A DNA stretch of 64,000 nucleotides from Stereocaulon alpinum. Its lineage: Eukaryota > Ascomycota > Lecanoromycetes > Lecanorales > Stereocaulaceae. Shown in pieces: positions 22,256 through 33,499 of this stretch (position 1 is the stretch's first letter; each line of letters starts with the position of its first letter). A model generated the notes under the pieces. It did no database searches. It saw nothing but the letters and a program-made list of their open reading frames with translations, and had not been told where the DNA came from. A program made the position numbers and the translations under genes. The stretch is taken from the NCBI GenBank assembly GCA_018257865.1, contig JAEUBA010000005.1:496001-560000 (forward strand), given 5' to 3'.

Positions 22256-24010
22256 TCAGGTAAAGCCGCGTCCCCTTCCCCTCCCTCTACCTCGCCCACC
22301 ACCTCCACCGCCCCTACCCCTACCCCTACCGCCTCCTCGACCTCCACCCCGGCTACCGCCACCACTCATCCTCTCCCTCTCATTCGCAGCCGCCTTGACT
22401 CTGCTTTTCTCCTCACGCTCCTCATCGCTTGCATCGAAATGATTCGGTATCCCAAGCATCTTACAGAAAGCTGTTGTCTGGGGATTGCTATAATCGCGCG
22501 GCTGCTCCCTTCCCACCAACCCAATGGCTTTACCATCGTAGACCGGTGCTGTTATCTCGAAATTCTCTGGAATGTCCATCTTCCCTTGCTTTACTAGGTT
22601 GTCTTCGACCCATTCCTCTTCCTGTTCTATGAGAGGCACATAGGCTGCTTCACCAAGATTTGGCGGATTAGGTTGATGCGGGTCATGAGGTCCGAAGACA
22701 CGTAGAATAGCGAGCCACTCTTTATCATAAGCAAACTTTGGAGGCGTAGGTGGGGTCGAAGCCGAAAGAGGGTCGATATTCAGGATTTGGAGGAACTTGC
22801 GGTTTGGAAGACACTTATCGAGGGCTAAGAATTGTGTTCGCTTGTTGATAATTGCTGGTGGTGAGGGTGGAGCAGATGGCCTATTTCTCGGCGAATTTTG
22901 AGGGCGCGTGAATGAAGCTGGAAGCTGAGAGCGGATGTCTGATGATACCGCTGAGGATTCTGGTTGCTCATGTGCGGGTGTTGTAGCTGCGGCTGAAGCG
23001 GCTTCAATCGATGGGTCGCCTGATTCGTCTTCGTCGTCCATGTCAAGGTCGATCTCGTCAGCGTTTTTGGTGAGCTCAACAGTTGGCTGGGTATCAGGTT
23101 TGATATTGTTCTCGCCTCGATTTTGGGTGCCATTAGTCTCATTATGACCTCTAGCATCGGTAGGTACACCATTCTGAACCGCCAGCCCTGCTTCCTTGCC
23201 ATGTTCAACCGCAGCAGCGAATTTGCAATGCAGATGCGCCGAAAACCAGTATGGCGGTCTCAGTCTGTCCATCACGTATTTGGCAGCCGAGCTTCCAAGT
23301 GTCCCAGCTCTTGCATCCGCCTCAAAGAGGTCCTTCTTCCTGAACAATGCCTTCCAATCACCCTGCCATTCTATGCCTCTGGGCCAGTCATGGCTAATTC
23401 CCACGTCCACTTGTGTTCTCAGCAGCAACAACTTCCTCACATCAATCTCCCGCACGTGGTACAGACTCTTGATCTCATCCTCACTGTACGGCAACCTTTC
23501 CAAGTGCGGTTTATTGTAGTTGTAACCCTTCCATATACCACTCAAACCAGCTATTCGTAGATTTCCAAACCGGACAACGCTCGCAGCTCCGAGATAGTAA
23601 ATATTAGGTGCCACCCAGCCCCCATAATAGAGTTCCTGAAGATGAGAGCTGGCTTCGTGATTCCCGCCGACGAAGAGGGTGAGGTAAGGTGCTTTACGAA
23701 CACCACTGTAGTACTCGTGGAAGTCACCTATGGCCCGGAACTTGTGCGGCACGGACATAGTGTTGAGGTCGTAGGAGTTACGGACTGCCTACCCTCATTA
23801 GATCTCCCTTCTCAAACTCTGTGGGAGAGCTGACCTGGAAATCGCCGCCAATAACGAGAAGGTCGATGCCATCCCACTTGTTGATTTCGCAAGACTTCTT
23901 GATGGATGCGTAGATGGCATGGAGGGTGCCATGGCCCTTTTGAGATTGTCAGCTTTACTATGTATCCCGTTGGAGGTGAGTCTTACACAGCCTTCGACAG
24001 CAATTCGCAT
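22256..24010 (-). CDS. DBR1: Intron lariat debranching enzyme
   Basis: Three exons: 24010-23987 (24 nt), 23936-23835 and 23788-22256, 552 aa. The tiny first exon gives MRIAVEGC; exon 2 continues GHGTLHAIYASIKK and ends VIGGDFQ; exon 3 starts AVRNSYDLNTMSVP. Dbr1 hydrolyses the 2'-5' branch of excised lariats. Metallophosphoesterase residues are in place: C8 and H10, D of GGDFQ (about 38-42), GDFHEYYSG, GNHE (N85, H86), SHDWP and AHLHCKF. The N-terminal 300 residues are the conserved catalytic and lariat-recognition part. The C-terminus has a low-complexity middle and ends in an RGG/GRGRG tail of about 35 residues, resembling the one on SEN54. The N-terminal exons are missed by simple ORF calling. 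Confidence 0.93.
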
Positions 24011-25542
24011 TTTCTATTTCAGTAGGATTCGGATTGTTCAAGGCTTCGTCGAGATGGATTGTTCTTTGCGAGACTGGGAGCAGGCATCATCGCTGTCAAG
24101 GTCCAGGTATTGAAGACAAGGCGACCCCTATCTCTGGTAGACGGACCAAGCTTCGCATGTTGTATTGCAGACCCTCAACAAGGCATGTGCATTGGAGTAG
24201 ACAAATACGATAGTACCGCTGGCGTGCATTGTAGTTTTAAGCGCGATCCGCGCTTACCTAGTTCTATATCAACGCAAATATAGCAACTTCCTTAAGCCTT
24301 TCTTTCCCTACTTAACAAGCAACAGCTGTGGTACCCATATAGAAGTTCGGCAAAGAGAATATGACTAACCTAAACATTCATTGGTCTGGCACTAAACAAT
24401 GGCACAGCTTACACGGGCTTGTTCGATACGCACGACGTTGTAGTCGACACGCTTTTCGGTCTGCTTATACCCAGGCATGCCACATGTTCGATGAAAGCAT
24501 CCACCCTGCTATTTGCTTCATGAGCCCATCTTTCCTTCCCGTATCCCATACATGCCGGACTCTCGCTCATAGCGAATGGCAAAGACCGTAGGTCGTGAGC
24601 CCCTCACCCGTGAAATATTTAGCTTTCGCATCAGAACGACTGTTGCGCTACTCCTGCGCTACCAGATATTGGCGCTACTGGTTGCATTGGCAGTCTCAGT
24701 TCCGGGTCCATCTCCACTTATGTAGCGGTCAGCAGTGACCTCTGCTACAATGAACGGACATACTATCTACTCAACGTTGTGGGCGCCACATGCTCTTACA
24801 AGGAAAGGAATGACGCTGCAACAGCTCAGCCATGCTAAAATAGCACTTTAAATGACCCTCCGGCTGTGGGAACCTTAGAACGAATGGCTTGAGGAGACTC
24901 CACGGGAATCAATATCGTCGCTGGGTATGATTATCTATCCCAACACCATGGGGTACCTTTACTGGGCAGTCATCTGGCACATATAGTGCTCTTCAAGGCT
25001 ACGAAGTCAGTACAAGTCAGAATGGCTGTCAGATGCCAGATCTGACAGAGGTAATGGGCGGGTAAGGTAGTCAGATGAATTATTGTTTTGATGATGGCTT
25101 TCAGACCTGGGGGCTTCCGACCATTCCCATCTGTACTATTGATTGATTTCCGAATCTAGAAACACCATGGCGATAACAGCAACAAGCCATTTGGGTATTC
25201 GTTTCATTGAGCAATGTTATGGGTTCTAAAGGTCGGTCCATTTTATATCTGGGTTGAAGTAATGGCTCATGTGGAAACCCCAGCTTCGATAGAGCGTTCG
25301 AAGAGGTGTCTGGAAATGCTCGTTCAAACTTTGTGATCTGCTTTGTGGTTGTATTACTAGTGTCTTTTCTTCTCTTCTCTGGGACGTTGCGTCTTCTTTT
25401 GGAAGCCTAGATTCTACATCACAGTGATCCCAAACGATCCAAGACTATCATCTAGTGGCTCCGCGAGATCTTCAAATGTACAACGTAACATTTAGATACC
25501 TTTCTCGAGCACTGTGTCCCTACGCCTGACACTCCTTGAATA
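24011..25542. other. Gene-poor host interval downstream of three-exon unknown
   Basis: About 1.5 kb of unique-looking sequence with normal base composition and none of the CpA/TpG depletion of the transposons. Short frames at 24059-24283 and 24361-24591 have no motif. A 19-bp dyad lies at 24238-24256. The region probably includes the DBR1 promoter. Confidence 0.45.
24238..24256. repeat. Perfect inverted repeat (8-bp arms, 3-nt centre)
   Basis: The sequence taagcgcg-atc-cgcgctta is a perfect dyad about 230 bp upstream of the DBR1 ATG. It could be a binding site for a dimeric factor or chance. No further copies were noticed in the window. Confidence 0.5.
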
Positions 25543-26175
25543 TCAAACATTCCGCTCACTCGATGTCCCATTTTCTTGACATGTGGCCTCCACCTCCTGC
25601 CTCTCTGCTAACGCGGCTAGCTTTCGACCGAGCTGGGTCTGTTGGTCTTCGGTGATGCTGCACTCCGGTGCTTTTATAACGGGTTTTAGCAAGTGCCACA
25701 TGATGTGGATATAGTATCGCCAATCGACTTACCGTAGGTAAATTTTCTACACCAGCCGTATTTGTCTATACCGCCTGGAGCATGGACTTGGGCACAGATT
25801 GTGCTTGCTTTGGACATGTGTTGCCCATGTGCCAAACACCAGTGGAAATGATTGGTTTGGAGGCAAACAATCTGTAGAATGTGAAGTTAGCAGTAAGTTA
25901 GGAGGTTAGAACGCATCCAAGGATTCGTGTGAGCAGAAATTGTCTGGGAGCACAGATGTCGCCGGTAAATCCGTTTCGAGTGCATGAAAATCTTTGACTC
26001 TTTGGCGGCCTCGACCCAACGACGTTTCACTTACGTCAATGTTGTGTTTGAGATTGGAGGGGCAGACCCGCTGCTCCTTCTCAAGTCTCTGTAGCTGGTC
26101 ATTGGCCAGCTCGAAGTCGTGGATTCTTCCGTCTATGCTTTGGATCTTGTCCGTATTCTGTTTGGCGGTAGGCAT
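25543..26175 (-). CDS. Three-exon small protein of unknown function (135 aa)
   Basis: I do not recognise this family. Exons 26175-26035, 25871-25733 and 25670-25543 join in frame (47 codons; 46 plus 1 nt; 2 nt plus 42 codons with stop). Both donors are perfect GTAAGT; intron 1 ends CTACAG, and intron 2 has a CTAAAAC branch-like site before AAAAG. The N-terminus (residues 1-45) and C-terminus (95-135) are charged, Gln/Glu-rich and probably helical. The centre (about 48-93) is Cys/His-rich (IVCLQTNHFHWCLAHGQHM, then TICAQVH and YGWCRKF), which could bind metal. No signal peptide or membrane segment. It lies between DBR1 and the Copia element, about 0.9 kb from its left LTR. Confidence 0.6.
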
Positions 26176-27073
26176 TGTTGCATGATGTCAAAAGGGAATG
26201 AAATTAAATGGAAGAGTCTTGTTCTTAGAGTCTTACTAGTCATGTGTCCATTGCGTGGTAACACAACGAAAAAAGACTGTTGTACTTCACCTACGTGGCG
26301 AAGGGATCCAGGAACATGGATCAAGGGTTCGACTTTATTAGCTACACGAAAAGACTCTATGCACGATTTCCTTGCTTGAGACGTGAATTATATGTCCTGA
26401 AAGGACAAGGTTCTCAGCGCGCAGGTTATGAGATGCCGCAATGTGGGCTTCGAGAAGTTCGTGGGGGCAACAATCTCCTTCTCACGAAGGCATGTCGACG
26501 CGTTCTGACAAGGTCTACGTCTCTTGTTCAAGGCTCTCTTATTACTTGATGAGATGGCGTGGCTGTCATGCTGAGTCCCCTGTTTCAGGGATATGCAAAG
26601 CACCCAAACCGGTTGTCTTTGACATGGGTAAAAAGTCAAGCTTGTATTCTATACTCTGTGCATTTCACGGCCTGATGCGAGTATGTAGACTTTGCAATGG
26701 TTCAAGCCTCAGAGACGATGGCCCCTCTAGAATGACTGAACGAATAGTAATGCTAGCTTGAAAGCGAAGACTCGGATCTGTATCGATCTGCAATGGACGG
26801 TTTTGATGCACATGGAATAGCTCGATGCCTAGACGTGGCTCCAGATCCAGAAGACTGCGGCTGAGACTGGCACACTTGTAGATCGCAACTATGGGAAAGT
26901 CCATGGGGTAACCGACTTGTTGGATGTTGTAGAAAATTACCGTTCAATACCGTTGTAGTGCTTCCAACCATTTCGGGCACTTAGATAAACCAGCGGGAAG
27001 GTCGCTTAAACAGCGTGGAGGCTATCTCGAATCGGACGCTTTCTCATTGGCACAAAGACTCGACAGAGTTATT
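26176..27073. other. Host interval left of the Copia element
   Basis: About 0.9 kb, not RIP-like. Several 80-106 codon frames on both strands lack motifs or splice support. Before the transposon arrived it was continuous with the DAD1 upstream region, since the target duplication joins 27078 to 39455. Confidence 0.5.
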
Positions 27074-27078
27074 GGCGT

Positions 27079-27284
27079 TGTCGGTACACCCTCTCGCTAG
27101 GTAGTACCGATTAGTAGGTAGCTTGATCCCCTATTACCTGCCCCGGATAACCTGATTAGCAGGGTGTCTATTGGGCTTGGTAAACTGGGGATTGTCTTGA
27201 ATCTAGCTAGCTAAGCTATGGTGTTTTATAAAGGGGCAAGCGCCAAGCCGCTTATTGCGGAAGCGGAGTAATATTATACCGACA
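27079..27284 (-). repeat. Copia LTR, left copy
   Basis: 206 bp, the same length as the right copy. The two copies differ at five positions, all C/T or G/A transitions. Confidence 0.93.
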
Positions 27285-27429
27285 CTGGCAAAGTTTTAGA
27301 AAGTTGAGAAAACAGTGCCAATCGATCCTAAATCGCCAAATAGCTAAATAAATTAATAAAGAAACGGGCCTGCAAGGCTAGGTAGTAGTGCAGTCTGATT
27401 GGTTAGGTTGTAGCCTCCCTTTCTACCTA

Positions 27430-30400
27430 GGCGTTAGTCTTCAACTCGATAGTATTGCTATCCACTAATTGTTTTAACGCCTAGCAGCAGCGCTCCTTCG
27501 TCATAGCGTCTACTAGGTTACAATTGCTATTAATCTACCGCACCTCGTCGATCTCCCTCCTCTTATAGGACTGCCGTAGCCCCATTATATCGATTATTAG
27601 CCGTTTCTCAGCGGTGGTACTGAGGCGTATAATACAGTCGTACAAGGAGTAGGAGTCGGTGTACAGAATTAGCAGTATCTTCGCCTAAGTAATACCCTTA
27701 ATAGTAGACTGCAGGGCGGTAGCAATATCGAATCCTGCTACTATTACATATAGCTCTAAGGCTAGCACTGACCTAGTAACTCTTTTGCATTTAGTGCTAC
27801 TCTAGTAGATAATATTGCAGCTGATATTAATAGTCGATTTATCTAGCTATTACTCGTTAGCAAGGATAATAACGTACCTAATTTAGGAGCTGAGGTCGGC
27901 GTTATTAGCGAAGGCTGTATCGACGAAGACTAGCAACTTCAGCTTCTCTAGAGCAAGCTTGACGAATTACAGGCCTCGGCGGTAGTTCTCCTTCTGCTAA
28001 TTCAACCATTTATTTAGCTAATCAGCGTCTTCTTTTGCTAGCTGAGTGATTTGGGCTGCCCTAGACAGTGCAAAGGCTATTTCTGGTTAATATATAGAGG
28101 CTATATAGGCACCGCGGGCTCTTTCCTTAATATATTAAGACTTAATATTACTAGCCTCGGCGGTGTTGGAGGTATTGGCGGTGTTAGCAGTGTTAGCAGT
28201 ATTAATTGTATTAATCTTCTTGCATTGCCGTTGCTGCGAGAGTTTCAGAATACCGCTGTTACTAGCAGCAGTAGGAGTAATGTCGCTATTAGTAGAGATA
28301 GTAGTGCCGTTGAATTGGAGGTCCTTTTTATTGTCCAGCTTTTCAATTGGCTTTGCTGGGAAACCTGTATCCAGTCGTGCCTTTTCTTCTAATTCTAGGT
28401 ATTCGGCTATTCCACAGAACAGTAAGTCGTTAGTCTGGAGGCTAATAATTACCTGCTTGGAGTACATCAAGCAGGGATCGAATAAGGAGATAGTGAGGCC
28501 TAGCTTAGTAGTATAGTAGGTATAGTAGGTCTTAAACTAATACGTACCTGCCTCAGGGACGCTATATAGCGGGCGGACCACCTTTAGTATATTATCTCCT
28601 AGATTAGTGCCCTGCGGCGGCCTTACATAGACCTCGCGGCTTAGTACTAAAGTCGATTGTATATAGGCTTAGGAGATATCGCGTACGGCGAGGCTGCGTA
28701 GCAGAATTATAGCGAGGCAGATAATAAGGCGTTAGCTGGCGCGTTAAATCGTTAGGGACTGCGTTAGTACCTCCTTCTTACCTTTATCGTTATAAGCTTA
28801 GACGACTAGCCTAGACTTCTCGAATAGTATAGCACCGTCCTACTTAATATTATCAACGAATCGGCAGCTAAAGATACGAGTGTTAGGCGGTATATCCTAC
28901 TTGCTGATAACCTTAAAGACTCCCTTAGTAATAAGGCCGTTAATTTCCTTACGACGCGAGTCGATAAATAGGCCATTTAGTAATCTTATAGCACCTTCTA
29001 CCCGTAACTTTATCAATAGCTCAATATCTAACTGTTCTTTATTAGTAAGGTGAGCGTAGCGGGTAGGTAATTATCGCTATCGTAGCGGGTTTTAGCGTGT
29101 AGCAGTAGGTTCTTCGGTAGGTAGGTCTACTTAAGATATAGGAGGCGGTTACTTAGTTATAGGAGGCTAGGAGGTAGTTAAGTAAGGCTTAACTGATATA
29201 ATTTGGAAGGTAGTAGGGCCGCTGCTAAGTTTAACCGTATAGGCTTGATCTTCTATAGCAAGTAATTAGTAGGGCCCCTTCTATCCTTTACCTTCTCGCT
29301 ATACCAGAACCTCGCTGCTAATAGCAGTGTCTAGGATAGCGTCGTTTTATAGACCGTTGCGGTAGTGTAAGGCTTTAGTAACATCTCTCCTTACTAGCAA
29401 TTCTGACGCTTCTTTTATTACGCGTTTGATAGCCTTACCTCTTTCAGCAATTAATAGGTGTATAGGGTTTAGCTCGGTGAGCCTTAGGAACGTACCGAAT
29501 AGGAGTAGTATAGGTATTAGTCTATCAGGTCTAGCTATATCGTTAATTACCTTAACAGTAATTTATAGGACGAATTACTTACCTAGCTGTAGCAGATCTT
29601 CTCGAATAATATTATACGCACGTCTAAGAGGTGCGTAGTAGCGCTTAATAAGGCTAATTAAGTAGTATACCTTAATAGGGACGTATTTTAATTCAATCGC
29701 CATCCCTTTTACCTTAGAGGCGAATTCGGTGCTAATAAATTACTTGCCAGCGTTATAGACTAGTATATTAGGAGGTCTAACGTAGGTATCGATCTAGTAG
29801 GCTTATAGGGTATCCTATACTATCTTAGCTGATATATCCTTAAGAAAGCGAGCGGTTTAGAAACGTATAGCCTCGTTAACTATATATAGGACTAGGGCTA
29901 TAGGGCTATTAAGATATATAATATTAATTATTACTGAGTGATTAAATTATAGGTCGTTTTTAATCGTAAATTTAAACCTTCTTAGTAATCTTCCGTATTT
30001 TTAGCAAGTTAAGTAGAACTTACCTAGTTGATAAATAGCTTCCTAGTCGAATTGGTAGCCGGATCGGTGTAGCAGGCGTGCTAGGCGTATTATCGAGGGG
30101 TGCCTAAAGCGGCAGTATAGGCGTCTAAGGTCTTGCTCACTTAATTGGCTGCTTGCAACTTCGCTGTCGTTGGTGTAGGTGTTAATACAGTAGGTATTCG
30201 ATAGCGAGGTTCCCTAAGTGAGGAATAGGTAACCGTATAGCCGTATAATAGGGACTTGCCTATTACCGCTAACTAGGCAGTTAGTAAGGTTATTGAAATA
30301 GAAACCTGCCTAGTCGAGGTCTCGCAGATAGAGAAGGAACAGCGTATCAGCGTCGATAATATAGAATTCGATAACGCCTATTAGTAATTAGACGGCAACA

Positions 30401-30640
30401 GTACCTCTTGATAAGGCGTCGCTAATACCGAATTTGAATCTAGCGCTGCCAGCCTTATCGGTGTTGATATTAACGTTCTGCTCGCGTCGCAGTGCTAAGT
30501 ATTGGCTATAGCCTGCTGACGAGCTGTAGGTAGCGCTAGTGTCGATTATAAGGCTATAGAAGTGGTTATCGCCGTATCTTCTTGCCGGGCGGCAGGTTAC
30601 TTATCCTCCCTAGATATTGATATTATCCTGGATAGGCAGT
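27430..30640 (-). pseudogene. Copia pol remnant (PR-IN-RT-RNase H)
   Basis: Translated in the minus frame with stops read through, segments match fungal Copia polyproteins: protease near 30500 (ATYSSSAGYSQYLAL), integrase around 29500-30150 (LRRLYCRFRHPS; EFASKVKGMAIELK; RRAYNIIREDLLQ), RNase H near 27620-27680 (LYTDSYSLYDC, STTAEKRLIIDIMGLRQS). Multiple nonsense codons. A simple triplet-like stretch (Asn-Thr-Ala repeats) at about 28140-28210 lies between integrase and RT. Confidence 0.82.
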
Positions 30641-30739
30641 GCCTTGGTGATAGCGTGCAAAGTTGCCTAGTTGGCTAGCTTTTAGTATGCAGCCTTGCTA
30701 TTAATTGCACCTATTGATATTAGAAACACCTCACCGTTA

Positions 30740-32003
30740 CCTTAGTTGGGTGGGTCGATAGGTTAGTCTTCAGCAGTATTCTCTTCCTCAGTAGTACTAC
30801 CTTCGCTATCGCCTTCCCTTTCGCCTTCGACGTCGGTGAGGTATTGCCTGAGGTGGCGTTGACGTTCTTCTTTAGGGTAGTTGGTTAACCAGCAGCCTTC
30901 CTTCTTGCAGACGAAGTATCGCTTTTTATTCGTCGAATTGCTGGAGTCGTATCTCAGCTTGCTTGGATATCTAGATCTACTACGGCTGCTGGATTAGCGG
31001 TTGCGACTGCGACTGCTGGATTCGCGGTTTCGGTAGCGGCGGTCGGTATACATTATCTTACTTAGCGATAGTCGGTTGAGGCGGTCTTATATAGCGGTGG
31101 AGGCTAGAAGTTCTATAATAAGGCCTTATATAGTCTCTGGTGGCTTTCGGCGGATGATATTATATATAGGCTTAGACTCGCAGGCGGTGAGGATCTTCTG
31201 GTAAATAAAGCTTTCGTTATGAAACTTCTCGTCTAGGCAGTGTTGAAGTTCTCTTAGCCTAGATATTATTGCGTTAAGGGACTCCGTTAAGGTTTTATCC
31301 TTATTACGGCTAATATATTATTGTAAAGTTATATCTTACTATTTGTCGAAGCGGGCTATTTGGTATTCTCTTCCTTCGAAGTTCTTTTTAAAAGCAAGCC
31401 GCAGGGAGTCTATATCTATCAATAAGAAGGAAGCTTTGTTATTGATATAGAAATTGGCTGCGTCGCTGCGTAGTATGTATAGAAAAGCTAGGTGGAGTTT
31501 AGTCGACGGTATCCCTAAGACAGTGGCGTTGGTCAAGAAGAATTCTAGCTTATAGTTAAAGGAGTCGGTCCTTCCGCTATATCTCTTATCTTCCGTATAT
31601 AGGTTATTTAATAAGTTGATCTCTTAGGAAAGGTTTGTTTCTTTATAATTAGCAAGGGCGTTAGCGGCCTTGGAGTTATCAGCTAGGACTTTTTGGAAGG
31701 GTGAGCGTTGATATTAGCGTTGCGTCGTATCAGGTAGCGTGGCAGTCCTAGTTGGTATTTCGATTCTAATTAAGGTAGGGCTGCTAGGCGTGTTGCTGCT
31801 AGGTGTATTGAAATTATTACTAGGCGCAAGCTTACTGGGCGCGCTGGAGTTACTATTACTAGCGGTGTCGACGTGGGAGGACTTCTTCTTTAGCTTTTGC
31901 ACGTTGGCAGGCTATTTAGGGTAGGTTGGTTAGTCTATTAGCCTTACTATGTGTATATAGACGGAGGTCTTATCCTTAGGTGTAAAGACGCCGCGGTCGT
32001 AAA
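30740..32003 (-). pseudogene. Copia gag remnant (3' part)
   Basis: Minus-strand frame with stops. It continues a gag that begins at 39161 and breaks at 38896 where the Gypsy inserted. Recognisable parts are a capsid-like stretch (LGIPSTKLHLAFLYILRS, about 31450-31520) and a zinc-knuckle region reading YFVCKKEGCW. The expected first Cys is Tyr and an expected His is Tyr, changes that C-to-T/G-to-A mutation would make. Confidence 0.75.
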
Positions 32004-32008
32004 GCAGA

Positions 32009-32257
32009 TGTAAAGGCTAGCGACGCCGGCTCTAAGCTGGCGCACTAAGGTATAAGAGACGTAAAGTTACTAGATTCAGGTATTAAGCAATAGACATAAT
32101 CATATTACTTAGTAGTTAAGTGGTAGCAGAACTAATTTCTAAAGATCCCTAAAATACGGGGGAGTCCTAAGTAGTAATACTATTACTAAGCCCCTAGACC
32201 CTAATTAATATTATTACGTTAGCGTAGCTATAACGCGTATACGCTTAAGGGTTAATA
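32009..32257 (-). repeat. Nested Gypsy LTR, left copy
   Basis: 249 bp. It starts tgtaaaggctagcgacg and ends ttaata where the right copy ends ttgaca, a RIP-type change at the terminal CA. Confidence 0.92.
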
Positions 32258-33499
32258 GTATCCTCCCCTCTAGGCCTTAGTCCCTAAGTGCTAAAGTATA
32301 TAGAATAGACTGCTCGTTAAAAACCCTTTAAACCTAGTAGGAAACATAAGGGAAAAGAGTTAACCTAAAGGCGACGTCGTTAAGGCGGCGCCTTATATAT
32401 ATAGAATATTATCCAACTGCAATAACGCCTAAATCTATTATAATATAAAAAGAATACGTAGCAGGCGTAGCAGTAACGCGTAGTTATTAATAAATATAAT
32501 CGATTACCGGCTATATTAGCGGGTAACAGCTACGTTATTATATTATTAGTTATTATTATTTTAAATAGCTTTAACGTATAGCGACGTCGCAGCGACGACG
32601 ACCTACGGGTATATAAACAATAACTTTCCCCCTAACTTCTCTCTCTTTATAACTCCTAATATAACTTATACGTTCCCTAACATTAGCGTGCCTATATCGC
32701 AATTAATATTACTAATATAGTTAACAGTTCTTCTTGTTATAATAATATCTAAATATTCTCTTAAGATCGTATATCGCTATCGCGTAATCAGCGTATGTTA
32801 TTAGCTGCTAACATATTACTTGTAGATATAATATATATATACACTTAATATTATACGTCGCTGTCGCGTAACCAGCGCGTATTGCTAGCTGCTAATACTT
32901 ATAGACTATATTATCGATATACCTTTACCCTGTAGGACTTGTTTCTATATAGGGAATAACGATTACGATCGTAGCGACGCTCCTCCTTATTAATATTATA
33001 AGGATAGCTACTATAGGCTTAATTATTATTATAAGGTATATTATTCTAATAGCTCTGCTACGTCGCCTCCTAATATATCTAGATCCCGGAGCCGTTTCGT
33101 TGGTCTATATAGCGATTGGTGCGGCGTTATAAGCGCGAAGGCTAGACTTACTGAGTACGATATAAGCGTAAGAAAATTAGGAAGCGTATTACCTAATAGC
33201 GAAAAGCGTAAGGCTAAACTATAGCGACGAATAGGGTAGCTCCTATAATAATTGCTAATCTCTAATAGGAACTTACGGCGGTAAGATAGTAGGTTATAGA
33301 ACTTAAGTAAACTATCGCTGACTAGTAGTTTAAGTTAGGAACCCTCTAATAAATAATTACTAAGTATACTAAGGAGATAGAGAGTCTCTAGTAATATATT
33401 AAGCTCTTAGAGGAGTAATTATACCGCTATATATTAGCGTAGAGACGGTGTTAGGATATTTATTTATTTTTTCCTTCTTCTTTTCTTCTGCTAATATTT

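Noticed and set aside
26318..26345. B-box-like GGTTCGAC for a tRNA
   Set aside because: No A box upstream at the proper spacing and the 3' part of the B box does not match.
28051..28516. Plus-strand ORFs of 113-117 codons
   Set aside because: They are antisense to the Copia pol relic and arise from a simple repeat.
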